Shown here: one piece after another, positions 8,150 to 18,167 of the stretch
Numbering within the stretch: position 1 is the first letter of the stretch
How the letters are laid out: every line of letters begins with the position of its first letter
NCBI RefSeq assembly: GCF_002051585.1
Contig: NZ_MZGX01000004.1
Span: 124,001 to 188,000, forward strand
From: Ruminiclostridium hungatei
GTDB lineage: Bacteria; Bacillota; Clostridia; Acetivibrionales; DSM-1351
DNA length: 64,000 nucleotides
Reading direction: 5' to 3'
Notes under the pieces: generated by a model
What the model saw: the letters and a program-made list of their open reading frames with translations, nothing else
Told to the model about the DNA's origin: nothing
The model's database searches: none
Position numbers and translations under genes: made by a program

Positions 8150-9208
8150 ATGAAAGCAGTATTATTGTTGGAAGACGGCACATATTTCTCCGGAGAAGGT
8201 TTCGGAAAAAGCGGTGAGACAGCCGGAGAAATTGTTTTTAATACATGTATGACCGGTTATCAGGAAATCACCACCGATCCCTCCTATAACGGCCAGATTG
8301 TAACCATGACCTATCCGCTGATTGGGAACTATGGTTTCAACACCCTGGATAACGAGTCCTATAAACCGCATGTTCAGGGCTTCATTGTAAAAGAGCTCTG
8401 CTCCACCCCAAGTAACTGGAGATATACCCTTGACCCGGAGCAATACTTTGCACGACATAATATTGTAGGCATCAAAAGCATTGATACAAGAGCCCTCACC
8501 CAGCATATCAGAAAGCATGGCAGCATGTTTGGAATAATATCCACCGAGTGCGGAAATCTGGATATACTGGGCAAGAACCTTCAGGCTTACAAAGCCATGC
8601 CCAGAAACCTTGTGATGGAGGTCACCTCCAAAACTCCGGTGCACGTTCCGGGCCCGGGGAAAAGAGTGGCGCTGCTGGACTTTGGAGTGAAAAGCAATAT
8701 TGTCCGCTCTCTCGAAAGCAGAGGATGCGACATACACATTCTTCCTGCCTTCAGTTCCTATGAGGAAATCCTGTCCTGCAACCCTGACGGCATACTTTTG
8801 TCAAACGGGCCTGGAGACCCCAGAGATCTTGCGGCAGCAAAAAAGACCATACAGAAGCTGCTTGGAGTCAGGCCCATATTGGGAATATGCCTGGGACACC
8901 AGCTTTTGGGCTTGTCACTGGACTGCAGTGTTACCAAACTGAAATTCGGCCATCACGGAGGAAACCATCCTGTTAAGGACTATATCACCGGAAGGTGCTA
9001 TATCACTTCACAGAACCATAACTATGCCATAGATAACAGTACCAATAACGACATCGTTATAACACATGTCAATGTAAACGATAACACCATCGAAGGTTTC
9101 AGACACAAGCAGCTTCCGCTCATAAGCGTTCAGTACCACCCGGAAGCAGCCCCGGGGCCTCAGGACTCCGCATATATATTCGACGATTTTGTCAGAATGA
9201 TGGCCTGA
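8150..9208 (+). CDS. carA: Carbamoyl-phosphate synthase small subunit (glutaminase)
   Basis: Hydrolyses glutamine and passes ammonia to CarB. The 352 residues have an N-terminal CPSase domain (FNTCMTGYQEITTDPSY) and a C-terminal class I amidotransferase domain. The nucleophile cysteine is in GICLGHQLLGL and the His/Glu pair in QYHPEAAPGP. The start is ATG 8150, preceded by GGAG; the reading frame is open upstream to 8084 but only this start gives the usual length. Position after argD suggests an arginine-responsive pair of subunits; a pyrimidine-linked copy may exist elsewhere. Confidence 0.96.
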   Translation: MKAVLLLEDGTYFSGEGFGKSGETAGEIVFNTCMTGYQEITTDPSYNGQIVTMTYPLIGNYGFNTLDNESYKPHVQGFIVKELCSTPSNWRYTLDPEQYFARHNIVGIKSIDTRALTQHIRKHGSMFGIISTECGNLDILGKNLQAYKAMPRNLVMEVTSKTPVHVPGPGKRVALLDFGVKSNIVRSLESRGCDIHILPAFSSYEEILSCNPDGILLSNGPGDPRDLAAAKKTIQKLLGVRPILGICLGHQLLGLSLDCSVTKLKFGHHGGNHPVKDYITGRCYITSQNHNYAIDNSTNNDIVITHVNVNDNTIEGFRHKQLPLISVQYHPEAAPGPQDSAYIFDDFVRMMA

Positions 9209-9285
9209 ATTAAAAAAAGAACTACGTGCTATTGAAGGTTTTATAACTTTAGCGTGCATGCGGTGCGCACAGACAGGAGAATATC

Positions 9286-12200
9286 ATGCCCCAAAATTTA
9301 AATATAAAAAAAGTGCTGGTTATTGGTTCAGGGCCCATTATAATAGGTCAGGCCGCGGAGTTTGACTACTCAGGCACACAGGCCTGCAAGTCCCTGAGAG
9401 AGGAAGGTATCGAGGTCGTTCTCATAAACAGCAATCCTGCCACTATTATGACTGATACCCAATCGGCGGATAAGGTCTATATTGAACCTATAACCCTTGA
9501 ATTTGTAAAAAAGATTATATATAAGGAAAAGCCCGATGGGATACTTGCCTCCCTGGGCGGTCAGACAGGTCTGAACATGGCCGTCCAGCTTGCGGAAGAC
9601 GGTATTCTTGACGAGATGAACATACAGCTTCTTGGCACCTCCCTCTCCTCTATAAAAAAAGCCGAGGACAGAGAGCTTTTCAAGGAGACCATGCAGGAAA
9701 TCAACGAAAAAGTCGCCCACAGCAAAATTGTCACCACAATGCAGGATGCAGTGGCCTTTGCCCATGAAATAGGCTTCCCCATTATCATAAGGCCGGCCTA
9801 TACTTTGGGAGGCTCCGGCGGCGGTATTGCCAACAATATGGAGGAATTCAGGTACATTTGCGGCAAAGGCCTCAAGCTCAGCATGATCAGCCAGGTGCTT
9901 CTGGAACAGAGTGTTGCGGGCTGGAAGGAAATTGAGTATGAGGTCATGCGGGACAGCAACGACAACTGCATAATTATCTGTAACATGGAAAACTTTGACC
10001 CGGTGGGAGTACATACGGGAGACAGTATTGTCGTGGCTCCCAGCCAGACTCTCTCCGACCTGGAGTACCAGATGCTGAGAACTGCTTCCATAAAAATAAT
10101 CAGAGCCCTTGATATAAAGGGCGGTTGCAATATACAGTTTGCCTTGAATCCCGACAGCTTTGAATATGTTGTAATAGAGGTCAATCCCAGAGTCAGCCGT
10201 TCCAGTGCGCTGGCTTCCAAGGCCACCGGCTATCCCATTGCCAGGGTTACGGCCAAGATAGCCATAGGAATGACTCTGGACGAAATAAAAAACTCTGTTA
10301 CCAAAAACACCAGTGCTTGCTTTGAGCCTTCCCTGGACTATGTGGTCACAAAGGTTCCCCGCTGGCCCTTCGATAAATTTGCCAATGCGGACAGAAGCCT
10401 CGGAACACAAATGAAGGCTACCGGCGAGGTTATGGCCATCGGCCGTACCTTTGAGGAATCCTTGCTCAAAGCAATAGATTCTCTGGATATTAAATTCAAC
10501 TACCAACTGGGACTGAGCCTCTTTGACAATAAGAGCCGCGAGGAGCTGGTTGAATACGTCAAGCACCCCAGTGACCAGCGTATGTTTGCCATATGCAAGG
10601 CGCTTCAGAAAGGGGTTTCGGCAGGTGAAATCGTACGTATAACAAAGATAGACGATTTCTTTATAAGAAAGCTGAAAAAAATAGTCAAGCTGGGTGAAGA
10701 GATAACAAATGCGGGCATTGCCTGGCTGGATTACGATCTCTATTCCAGAGCAAAAAAAATAGGCTTTGGAGATTCTTACATCGCCAACCTGTGCAATGTA
10801 CCCCTGGAAAAAATACTGGAGCTCAGGGAAAAATACCCTATAAATCCTGTATATAAGATAGTTGATACCTGTGCAGGCGAGTTTGAGGCAGTGACTCCCT
10901 ACTATTACTCCACCTATGAGGAAAAGGACGATGTAGAGGTAACCGAAGGCGACAAGGTGCTGGTAATAGGCTCCGGCCCTATAAGAATCGGCCAGGGTAT
11001 AGAATTTGACTACTGCAGCGTTCATTCGGTTGAAACCCTGAAGGAGCTGGGAATTGAATCTATTATCATAAACAATAACCCGGAAACCGTCAGCACGGAT
11101 TTTGACACCTCCGACAAGCTTTACTTCGAGCCGCTGACCAAGGAATGTGTCCTGGATATCATCGAAAAGGAGAAGCCGCTGGGAGTCATCGTCCAGTTTG
11201 GAGGGCAGACAGCAATCAACCTTGCAGAAACCTTGCATTCCGAGGGCGTAAAAATTCTTGGAACCTCTGTTCAGAGCATAGATATTGCAGAGGACAGGGA
11301 TAAGTTCCTGAAGCTTCTGGAAGAACTGGATATTCCCATTCCGGAAGGAAAAACAGCCTTTTCTTTTGAGCAGGCACGGCACATAGCCAATGAAATCGGC
11401 TATCCTGTCCTTGTAAGGCCGTCCTACGTATTGGGCGGAAGAGCAATGGAAATTGTTTATAACGATAAAACCCTTCAGGAATATATACAGATGGCTTCAG
11501 ATATTTCCACAGCCCACCCCATACTCATTGATAAGTATGTGACAGGAAGGGAAATGGAAGTCGACGGCATATGCGACGGCAATGAAGTCCTTATTCCGGG
11601 CATCATGGAACATATTGAGCGGGCAGGAGTTCACTCCGGGGATTCAATAGCCGTATATCCTCCCAGAAACCTGTCACAGAAGGTGAAGGCTACCATCGAG
11701 GATTATACCATACGCCTGTCCAAGGCTCTGAAAGTTGTGGGCCTGTTCAATATTCAGTTTGTTATGGACAACGACGAAAAGGTTTACGTGATTGAAGTTA
11801 ATCCCCGCGCCAGCAGAACAGTTCCCATTATGAGCAAGATTACCGGGATACCCATGGTAGGCGTGGCTACAAAGCTTATAATGGGAAAAACCCTGGCGGA
11901 GCTGGGCTATAAAAACGGTCTTGCCAGAGAAACCGAATTCTATGCGGTCAAAGCCCCTGTATTCTCTTTTGCAAAGCTCACCACGGTAGATACTTTCCTT
12001 GGGCCTGAAATGAAGTCCACAGGTGAGGTCATGGGAGTTGACAAGGACTATTACAACGCATTGTACAAGGCCATCGCAGCTTCCGGCATGAAAATACCTT
12101 CCGGCGGAAATGTCCTGCTTTCGGTTGCAGACCGGGACAAGGAAGAAAGCATTGCCATAGCAAATAAATTGCTGTCTCTGGGTTTCAAGCTTTCTGCCAC

Positions 12201-12498
12201 AGCGGGCACCTGCCGGGTATTAGGCGCTGCCGCCCTGCCGGTTGATTTGATTGATGAAAGCGAGGTATTGGACTTCATCAAGGAAGACAAAATCACCCTT
12301 GTCATCAATACACCCACACGAGGCAAGATACCCGAGAGAAAAGGCTTTATCCTCAGAAGAACTGCCATGGAGTACAACATCCCCTGCATAACCTCCCTGG
12401 ACACCACCAATGCGGTACTGAGCATATTGGAACGCCTCATTGCAGACAACAGGGCCGAGGTATATTCACTGGATGAGTATTCCATATACAGAGGCTGA
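9286..12498 (+). CDS. carB: Carbamoyl-phosphate synthase large subunit
   Basis: Makes carbamoyl phosphate from bicarbonate, ammonia and two ATP. The 1070 residues are full length. Two homologous synthetase halves are visible, each opening with a matching motif ([19 protein letters not shown] near residue 13 and [19 protein letters not shown] near residue 562). Each also has an ATP-grasp core ([14 protein letters not shown] and [13 protein letters not shown]). An oligomerisation domain lies between them and the C-terminal MGS-like allosteric domain (residues about 940-1070) is present. ATG 9286 follows an AGGAGA ribosome binding site, 77 bp after carA. Confidence 0.97.
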   Translation: MPQNLNIKKVLVIGSGPIIIGQAAEFDYSGTQACKSLREEGIEVVLINSNPATIMTDTQSADKVYIEPITLEFVKKIIYKEKPDGILASLGGQTGLNMAVQLAEDGILDEMNIQLLGTSLSSIKKAEDRELFKETMQEINEKVAHSKIVTTMQDAVAFAHEIGFPIIIRPAYTLGGSGGGIANNMEEFRYICGKGLKLSMISQVLLEQSVAGWKEIEYEVMRDSNDNCIIICNMENFDPVGVHTGDSIVVAPSQTLSDLEYQMLRTASIKIIRALDIKGGCNIQFALNPDSFEYVVIEVNPRVSRSSALASKATGYPIARVTAKIAIGMTLDEIKNSVTKNTSACFEPSLDYVVTKVPRWPFDKFANADRSLGTQMKATGEVMAIGRTFEESLLKAIDSLDIKFNYQLGLSLFDNKSREELVEYVKHPSDQRMFAICKALQKGVSAGEIVRITKIDDFFIRKLKKIVKLGEEITNAGIAWLDYDLYSRAKKIGFGDSYIANLCNVPLEKILELREKYPINPVYKIVDTCAGEFEAVTPYYYSTYEEKDDVEVTEGDKVLVIGSGPIRIGQGIEFDYCSVHSVETLKELGIESIIINNNPETVSTDFDTSDKLYFEPLTKECVLDIIEKEKPLGVIVQFGGQTAINLAETLHSEGVKILGTSVQSIDIAEDRDKFLKLLEELDIPIPEGKTAFSFEQARHIANEIGYPVLVRPSYVLGGRAMEIVYNDKTLQEYIQMASDISTAHPILIDKYVTGREMEVDGICDGNEVLIPGIMEHIERAGVHSGDSIAVYPPRNLSQKVKATIEDYTIRLSKALKVVGLFNIQFVMDNDEKVYVIEVNPRASRTVPIMSKITGIPMVGVATKLIMGKTLAELGYKNGLARETEFYAVKAPVFSFAKLTTVDTFLGPEMKSTGEVMGVDKDYYNALYKAIAASGMKIPSGGNVLLSVADRDKEESIAIANKLLSLGFKLSATAGTCRVLGAAALPVDLIDESEVLDFIKEDKITLVINTPTRGKIPERKGFILRRTAMEYNIPCITSLDTTNAVLSILERLIADNRAEVYSLDEYSIYRG

Positions 12499-12995
12499 AA
12501 TGCCGGAAATGAAATAAAAACATATAAATTCAATATATGAGTATCCGTTTATAGTATGCGAGTACAGCTTGTATCAATGGATGGCTTGGTTAAAGGTATT
12601 TACATGAATTTGTTGGTGAAGCATGGATTATTTTACTGAAAAACCCGTACTAGTACAACATTCGGCAAATAGGGTGCATAAGTTGGAGGAGATTTTTTTG
12701 AAGTACAAGGCGGAGGAGTGCGGAATAATTGCTTTATTCCAATTGATGACAACGATGTAGTTCGAAAAAATATACCCAAATTATGTGCCAGGATTTACCG
12801 AATGTTGTACTAGGCAGGTTTTAGCGAAACCTGAGCCAGGGATGGCGAATGTGAGCGGCAGTAAAATTGTCTGTGATGAACCAGTGCTAATTCTTGTAAA
12901 TATCTTGGAAGCAATCCATGATAAAAGCTTGTACGTAAGTACTATAAAATGCTTTCAATATTGAATTTACCTATTTTTTTAATATGGAGGTATCT
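12499..12995 (+). other. Non-coding gap between carB and argF
   Basis: No convincing gene in 497 bp. It holds the inverted-repeat element at 12650-12813. To its right are a short hairpin (AGGTTTTAGCGAAACCT) and GTGAGCGGCA (12851-12860), a 10-mer also found inside the 62.3-kb repeat. No ARG box was found before argF, so argF may depend on read-through or on a promoter I cannot place. Confidence 0.6.
12650..12813. repeat. MITE-like 164-bp element with 16-bp terminal inverted repeats
   Basis: CTAGTACAACATTCGG (12650-12665) is repeated in perfect inverted orientation at 12798-12813. Pairing continues imperfectly inward for about 20 bp on each side (AAAT, then CATAA-TTGG). The interior has no open reading frame of note. 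No clear target-site duplication is visible. The layout fits a small non-autonomous mobile element or a large RNA hairpin. Confidence 0.62.
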
Positions 12996-13916
12996 ATGAA
13001 TCACTTATTAAGTCTGAACGATTTAAGTACGGAAGAAATTCAGGATTTGCTGAAACTTGCTCAAAAGCTTAAAAGACAGACCAAGGAAGGTGTACAGCAT
13101 CATATTTTAAAGGGCAGGACACTGGGCATGATCTTCTCCAAATCCTCGACAAGAACCAGGGTGTCCTTTGAAGTCGGAATGTACCAGTTGGGAGGGTATT
13201 CCCTGTTTCTGAGCTCAAACGATATCCAACTGGGCAGAGGAGAAAGCATTTACGATACTGCAAACGTACTGTCAAGATATATTGACGGAATCATGATAAG
13301 AACCTTTAAGCAAAGTGATGTGGAGGACCTGGCAAGATTCGGCACCATCCCTGTAATCAATGGTCTGACTGACGAAATGCATCCCTGTCAGATATTAGCC
13401 GATTTGCTGACTGTGTATGAGCACAAGGGGCAGCTTGAGGGTCTTAAGCTTGCCTACATAGGAGACGGCAACAACGTGGCACATTCCCTGCTGCACGGCT
13501 GTGCGAAAACCGGTATGGATGTTGCAATTGCCACACCTGAAGGCTACGAGTGCACAGAAAGCTATGTTGCTGAGGCCAGGGCAGCAGCTAAATCCACAGG
13601 CTCAGAAATCCTGATAACCCGTGACCCCGCCGAAGCAATTGCCAATGCAGACGTGGTTTACGCAGATACCTGGATCAGCATGGGCCAGGAGGAACAGAAA
13701 GAAGAGAAGCTTAAAATATTCATGCCCTATCAGATTAACACCGGATTGTTCTCAAAGGCAAAGGAAGATGCAATATTCCTGCATTGTCTGCCTGCCTACA
13801 GGGGATATGAGGTTACAGAGGAAATCATTGACGGGCCCCAATCAGTAATTTTTGACGAGGCCGAAAACAGACTGCATGCACAGAAGGCGGTCCTGGCAAC
13901 ACTTTTGGGCAAGTAA
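12996..13916 (+). CDS. argF: Ornithine carbamoyltransferase
   Basis: Joins carbamoyl phosphate to ornithine to give citrulline. The 306 residues carry the carbamoyl-phosphate loop SKSSTRTRVSFE near residue 45, MHPCQILAD near residue 130 and the C-terminal ornithine-side motif HCLPAYRG, plus DTWISMGQE. These assign OTCase rather than aspartate carbamoyltransferase. ATG 12996 has GGAGG 6 bases upstream. It uses the carbamoyl phosphate made by carAB just upstream. argG and argH are not in the window. Confidence 0.96.
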   Translation: MNHLLSLNDLSTEEIQDLLKLAQKLKRQTKEGVQHHILKGRTLGMIFSKSSTRTRVSFEVGMYQLGGYSLFLSSNDIQLGRGESIYDTANVLSRYIDGIMIRTFKQSDVEDLARFGTIPVINGLTDEMHPCQILADLLTVYEHKGQLEGLKLAYIGDGNNVAHSLLHGCAKTGMDVAIATPEGYECTESYVAEARAAAKSTGSEILITRDPAEAIANADVVYADTWISMGQEEQKEEKLKIFMPYQINTGLFSKAKEDAIFLHCLPAYRGYEVTEEIIDGPQSVIFDEAENRLHAQKAVLATLLGK

Positions 13917-13930
13917 TCCTATTTTGCTTT

Positions 13931-13980
13931 AAAATGATTTCTTTCATTATTAATTAATGAGGAAATCATTTTATTTTTGT
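13931..13980 (+). terminator. Rho-independent terminator after argF
   Basis: AAAATGATTTC pairs with GAAATCATTTT, and an inner TCATTA/TAATGA pair extends the stem. ATTTTTGT follows. The GNAT gene starts about 20 bp further on, so it is either partly uncoupled from argF or reached by read-through. Confidence 0.85.
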
Positions 13981-13997
13981 TTGGAAAGGAGCAATAC

Positions 13998-14477
13998 ATG
14001 AATTATTCGTTTATTATCAGAAAGGCCACCCTGGAAGATGCAACTTCTATTTCCATTATAATGCAGGAGGCCTTCAGAAAATATATGCTGGATACCGGTT
14101 TATCAGGTACTTTGGATGCCCTGACCGAGAGCCTTCAGAATATTGAGGCGGATATACTGGAAAAGGAGGTATATATCGCTTTAATTGACGGCAATCCGGT
14201 GGGCACCATCAGAATAAAGCTTCAGCCGGACAACACCGCGTACATAAGCAGGTTCGGTGTTATGCTGGGTTATCACAATATTGGAATAGGAAAATCCCTG
14301 ATGAACCTGGCAGACAAGATTCTTATATCTCAGGGAGTAAAAAAGGTAAGCCTTCATACCGCTTCAAAGTACCGTGATCTCATAAGGTTTTATTACGGCC
14401 GCGGGTTCTATATTGATTCCACCAGCACCGACAGAGGCTATATAAGAGCCTTGCTGGTAAAGGAGTACCAGAGTTGA
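13998..14477 (+). CDS. GNAT-family N-acetyltransferase
   Basis: The 159 residues form one acetyltransferase domain. The acetyl-CoA loop is recognisable around YHNIGIGKSLMNLADKIL (residues about 95-112), and FYYGRGFYI is the usual late GNAT motif. Start is ATG 13998 with AAGGAG 8 bases upstream. The substrate cannot be read from the sequence. Because argJ is absent beside argC/argB and this gene closes the arginine block, an N-acetylglutamate synthase role is possible, but that is speculation. Confidence 0.8.
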   Translation: MNYSFIIRKATLEDATSISIIMQEAFRKYMLDTGLSGTLDALTESLQNIEADILEKEVYIALIDGNPVGTIRIKLQPDNTAYISRFGVMLGYHNIGIGKSLMNLADKILISQGVKKVSLHTASKYRDLIRFYYGRGFYIDSTSTDRGYIRALLVKEYQS

Positions 14478-14501
14478 TGCCGGTGAATATTCAGTTGTCC
14501 G

Positions 14502-14541
14502 TGGCATAAAGCGGGAAAATTACCGCCTTTTATGCCATAGC
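14502..14541. terminator. Bidirectional hairpin between convergent genes
   Basis: TGGCATAAA followed by GCGG pairs with CCGC and TTTTATGCCA across a short loop (14502-14537). It lies between the GNAT gene and the convergent response regulator. T-rich sequence follows on the plus side. Confidence 0.7.
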
Positions 14542-14560
14542 CCTTTTATAAGCATAGTAT

Positions 14561-14953
14561 CTATATAAGCCGCAGCTTTTTCATAACCTCAACAAATTTG
14601 ACCGTATCCAGGGGTTTCGAAGCGAAGCCTTCGCAGCCCAGTTCAAATGCTTTCTGCACCAGGTCTGCGCTGTTCAGTGCAGTTGTCATTATAACCTTTG
14701 TCCTTTTTTCAGGTTCAATGCCCTTTTGGGCCTCCAGCTCCCTTATGGACTTAAGCACTTTTATGCCGTCCACCTTTGGCATCATGATATCCAGGCATAT
14801 CAAACTGTATGGATCATTGGCCTTCAAGGAGAACAGAAAGGCATCCAGGGCTTCGATTCCGTCAACTACAACATCACACTCCCCATACTGCTTTAAAAAT
14901 TTCTGCAGGAACCTTCTGCTGACCATATCATCCTCAACAATTAAAATCCTCAT
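14561..14953 (-). CDS. Single-domain response regulator (CheY-like)
   Basis: A 130-residue receiver domain with no output domain. Acidic pocket EDD near residue 7, phospho-acceptor Asp in CLDIMMPKVDG (about residue 56), Thr in MTTALN and Lys in ASKPLD are all visible. ATG 14953 begins 3 bp after the hybrid kinase stop, and its GGAG site lies inside the end of that gene, so the two are co-translated. It is a likely phosphoryl acceptor of that kinase, or a second CheY-type output. Confidence 0.9.
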   Translation of the reverse strand: MRILIVEDDMVSRRFLQKFLKQYGECDVVVDGIEALDAFLFSLKANDPYSLICLDIMMPKVDGIKVLKSIRELEAQKGIEPEKRTKVIMTTALNSADLVQKAFELGCEGFASKPLDTVKFVEVMKKLRLI

Positions 14954-14956
14954 ATT

Positions 14957-17674
14957 CTACTGCTCCTTTCCCCGACTGTACAATCTTTTTAAGGTCTTGA
15001 ACTCTTTATCAAAAGTAAGATAATTATAAAGAACATCTTTTAAGTTGTTGCGGCGCACAGCCAGTTCGATTTGAAAAGCCAGACTTTTAAGTTCGTCCTC
15101 ACCCGATTCGTTGCAGATATTCTTTATGTCGTGAGCAAATTTTCCGGCCAGCTCCATATCCCTTCCTTCAAGAGAAGCAGCAAGGCTGGATGCCACCTCC
15201 TCAATTTTTTCAATAAGCCCCGGAGCAGTTGCCGCTGCTTTGCCGGTATGCTCCGGCTCCGGTATCGGTACGATATTTCCGTCGCCGTCTATTTTTATGC
15301 CCTTGATATCCCTCTCCGGCTGTATGTTGAAAGCAGCAGACTCTATAATCCTGTACAATTCCTTCATGGCTACAGGCTTGGGAATGTATTCGTCCATTCC
15401 CAATTCCATAAACCTTTCCCTGTCACCCTGCAAGGCATGGGCTGTAATGGCAATAACAGGAGTGTGTCTTGTCCCGCCCTCCTTTTCCCGGATGATTTTA
15501 GTTGCTTCAAGACCGTCCATCTGAGGCATATGAATGTCCATAAGTATGAGATCATAATTGCCTTTTTCATTATGCATATGCACAGCTTCTATGCCTGTGG
15601 CGGCTACATCCACCTCATGCCCCCGTTCCTTCAGCATTCTGGTTATGACGGCCTTGTTTACATTGTCATCCTCCGCCAGCAGTATGTTCAGCTTATGCAC
15701 CGTCCTTGCCGGCACCTGTTCGCTGTCCTGTCCCGGGGCGGCTGCACTTCCCTTTCTGAATTTAACTGTAAAGTTAAAGGTACTGCCAGTTCCTTTCTCA
15801 CTTTCAATCCACATCCGCCCGCCCATCATTTCCACCAACTGTCTTGAAATCACAAGGCCCAGGCCATTTCCGCCATACTTTCTTGTTATGGAACTGTCCA
15901 CCTGGCTGAAGGTTTTAAAGAGCTTTTCCTTTTCCTCATCACTTATTCCGATGCCGGTATCCGATACCGAAAACTTTAGTTCTACTTTGTCGGCTTCAAC
16001 AAGTTCTTTTCTGACAACTATGTTTACTTCGCCCTTTTCGGTAAATTTTATGGCATTGCTGATCAGATTGTTAAGTATCTGCTGCAGCCTGCCAGGATCA
16101 CCAATGAGATATTGAGGTATTCCGGAATAAAATGAATAGTTGAATTCCAGACCCTTTCTGTCCGCCAGCGTGGACTGTGCCTTAAAAATCTCTTCAATGA
16201 GCAGCCTGATATCAAAATTCACATTGTCTATTATCAGTTTTCCTGCCTCCATTTTTGAGAAATCCAGTATGTCGTTTATAATTTTCAATAAGGTGTTGGC
16301 ACAGCTTTTAGCTGTCCTGAGATTATCCTGCTGTTCCGAGTCCAGCAGGGTAAGCAGGGTCAGGTCTATCATGCCCACTATTCCGTTTATGGGAGTTCTT
16401 ATCTCATGGCTCATATTTGCAAGGAATTCACTTTTTGCCTTGTTTGCCTTTTCGGCATCCTCCTTGGCCCTCTGTAATTCCATTTCAGTATTTTTCTTAT
16501 CATTAATATCAAGGCCCATTCCTATATACCCGTCCTGTTTTCCGGTCATATCATAAAAGGGCTTAATAACTGTGTTCAGCCAGATATAGTCTCCGCCGCA
16601 ATGCTTAAGCCTTAATTCCGTATTATGCATCCACTTTTCATCTATCTGCTTCTCAAGCCTTATTTCAAGCCTTTCTCTGTCGGCAGGATGAACGCAGTCC
16701 AGCCATCCGTCCCTTATAACCTCCTGCTCTGTTTTTCCCACAAAGGTCAGAAAATTATGATTTGCGTAAACATTCCTGCCGTTGTTGTCAGTCTTCCATA
16801 TCAAGGCGGGAAAATTCTCCATCATCTTCAAACTGAAGTTATTAGCCTCTATAAGCTTTTGCTCTCGCTCCATGCTCTCTGTCACATCTGTTATTACAAG
16901 CAGCACACTTCTTTCTCCTGAATGATGAACCGGCATAAACAGTATATTATACCAGGGTCTTTTCCGAACTCCGCCTCTCAGCGTAGTCTGCTGAATTACA
17001 AGGTCCTTGCTGGGTATACCCGTTTTTAAAACTGCCGATATCCTTTTTCGTATCTCGCACAATCCGCAGTCACTGCTGTTTCCGCAGCCTTTTTCCCGGC
17101 TGAATACACACCTTATGCCGTCTCCGTAACCCAGCCCCAGCACCTCGTTATCTGAAATTCCCAGCATCTCCAGAAATGCATTATTAACCTGCCTGACCAC
17201 CCTGTCGAAATCCATAATAAGCATACCAAGGGGAGAATGGTTAAAGGTCATTTCAAGATTGTTTCTCTCTTCAATCAGATGTTCTTCCATTCTCTTGATT
17301 CTGCTGATATCCCGGAATACAACTACCACCCCGCTGAAATTATTGTCTTTATCCCTGATTGGTGAGCAACTGGCCGACACAATGTAGGCTTTCCCATTTC
17401 TGGACAAAAGGGCTGAGTTATTCTTAAGCCCCACAACAGCTTTAAGTTTCATTACCTCTTTTAAGGGACTGTCCAGACTTTCACCGCTCTTAATGTTTAT
17501 AAGGGAAAATACCGAGCTGAATTCCCGGCGCACAGCCTCTTCTGCCGTCCATCCCGTCATTGTGGCCGCAGTATTGTTCATGTACTCTATCCTGCCCTCT
17601 TTGTCCGTTGCAATAACCCCATCCCCTATATTGTCCAGGACAGCAGCTATTCTGTCGTTTTCCAGTCTACCCAC
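14957..17674 (-). CDS. Hybrid sensor histidine kinase (PAS-PAS-PAS-HisKA-HATPase-REC-Hpt-like)
   Basis: About 905 residues with no membrane segment, so a cytoplasmic sensor. Three PAS domains lie at about 5-125, 135-270 and 280-395; the second holds a cysteine group (CGNSSDCGLC) near residue 199. HisKA carries MSHEIRTPINGIVG near residue 425, followed by the ATPase with N, G1 and G2 boxes (NLISNAIKF, DTGIGI, GNGLGLVI). A receiver domain (MDIHMPQMDG) and a C-terminal Hpt-like helix bundle with HDIKN complete it. The only GTG start lies inside the AAGGAGGTGG site. The CTG at 17665, 8 bases downstream of that site, may be the true start. It is the penultimate gene of the che operon. Confidence 0.9.
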   Translation of the reverse strand: MGRLENDRIAAVLDNIGDGVIATDKEGRIEYMNNTAATMTGWTAEEAVRREFSSVFSLINIKSGESLDSPLKEVMKLKAVVGLKNNSALLSRNGKAYIVSASCSPIRDKDNNFSGVVVVFRDISRIKRMEEHLIEERNNLEMTFNHSPLGMLIMDFDRVVRQVNNAFLEMLGISDNEVLGLGYGDGIRCVFSREKGCGNSSDCGLCEIRKRISAVLKTGIPSKDLVIQQTTLRGGVRKRPWYNILFMPVHHSGERSVLLVITDVTESMEREQKLIEANNFSLKMMENFPALIWKTDNNGRNVYANHNFLTFVGKTEQEVIRDGWLDCVHPADRERLEIRLEKQIDEKWMHNTELRLKHCGGDYIWLNTVIKPFYDMTGKQDGYIGMGLDINDKKNTEMELQRAKEDAEKANKAKSEFLANMSHEIRTPINGIVGMIDLTLLTLLDSEQQDNLRTAKSCANTLLKIINDILDFSKMEAGKLIIDNVNFDIRLLIEEIFKAQSTLADRKGLEFNYSFYSGIPQYLIGDPGRLQQILNNLISNAIKFTEKGEVNIVVRKELVEADKVELKFSVSDTGIGISDEEKEKLFKTFSQVDSSITRKYGGNGLGLVISRQLVEMMGGRMWIESEKGTGSTFNFTVKFRKGSAAAPGQDSEQVPARTVHKLNILLAEDDNVNKAVITRMLKERGHEVDVAATGIEAVHMHNEKGNYDLILMDIHMPQMDGLEATKIIREKEGGTRHTPVIAITAHALQGDRERFMELGMDEYIPKPVAMKELYRIIESAAFNIQPERDIKGIKIDGDGNIVPIPEPEHTGKAAATAPGLIEKIEEVASSLAASLEGRDMELAGKFAHDIKNICNESGEDELKSLAFQIELAVRRNNLKDVLYNYLTFDKEFKTLKRLYSRGKEQ

Positions 17675-17678
17675 CTCC

Positions 17679-18158
17679 TTATATGGTCATAGGCTGAGTG
17701 TGTATCTCCACCATTCCCGTTGTCGCATCCAATTCAATCGTCCTGCTTATCCGGCCTCCCACATCTGCATTTACTATTCTGAGGTGCATATTGGTCAGCG
17801 TCTCCAATACAGCCTCCACATTCCTTCTGCCTATATGAAATATGTCCTTGTCGCTGATAGATTCGGCACCTCCGTAAATCCGGATTTGCAGCTCCTCTTT
17901 TGTACAGCCGCACTCCCTTACAAGCTTATCTATCATTATGGGTATTCCGGTTGTGGCATAATAGCCCGGCCTGAAAAAACCGTCCTCCAGGTTTCCGGGC
18001 TTGGGCAGTGCCACATGTATCATTGCACCTATCCGTTTGGCCGGACTGTATGCAGTAACTGCCACACAGGATGCCAGAGCATATGTCTTCAATGCGTTAA
18101 CCCTGCTGTCTGATAAGGCATATTCCCCAATTCCTATTACTGATTTTACCGAGTTCAT
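17679..18158 (-). CDS. cheD: Chemoreceptor glutamine deamidase CheD
   Basis: Deamidates glutamines on chemoreceptors and, in Bacillus, works with CheC on adaptation. The 159 residues keep the papain-like triad seen in Thermotoga CheD: Cys31 (ALASCVAV), His48 (AMIHVALP) and a Thr near residue 25, with the same Cys-to-His spacing of 17. YYATTGIPIMI and YGGAE are further family motifs. ATG 18158 follows an AGGTGA site. It begins 10 bp after cheB. No cheC is seen in the window. Confidence 0.93.
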   Translation of the reverse strand: MNSVKSVIGIGEYALSDSRVNALKTYALASCVAVTAYSPAKRIGAMIHVALPKPGNLEDGFFRPGYYATTGIPIMIDKLVRECGCTKEELQIRIYGGAESISDKDIFHIGRRNVEAVLETLTNMHLRIVNADVGGRISRTIELDATTGMVEIHTQPMTI

Positions 18159-18167
18159 TCAAATCAC

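Noticed and set aside
9370-11382. Long open frame of 670 codons on the minus strand
   Set aside because: It is entirely antisense to carB, lacks family motifs and a ribosome binding site, and is explained by carB codon use.
12916-12950. Promoter TTGTAC...TATAAA before argF
   Set aside because: The two hexamers are only 8 bp apart, far too close for a sigma-A promoter.
15071-16556. Several plus-strand open frames of 94-258 codons
   Set aside because: They mirror the hybrid kinase gene on the other strand, with no start sites or domains.
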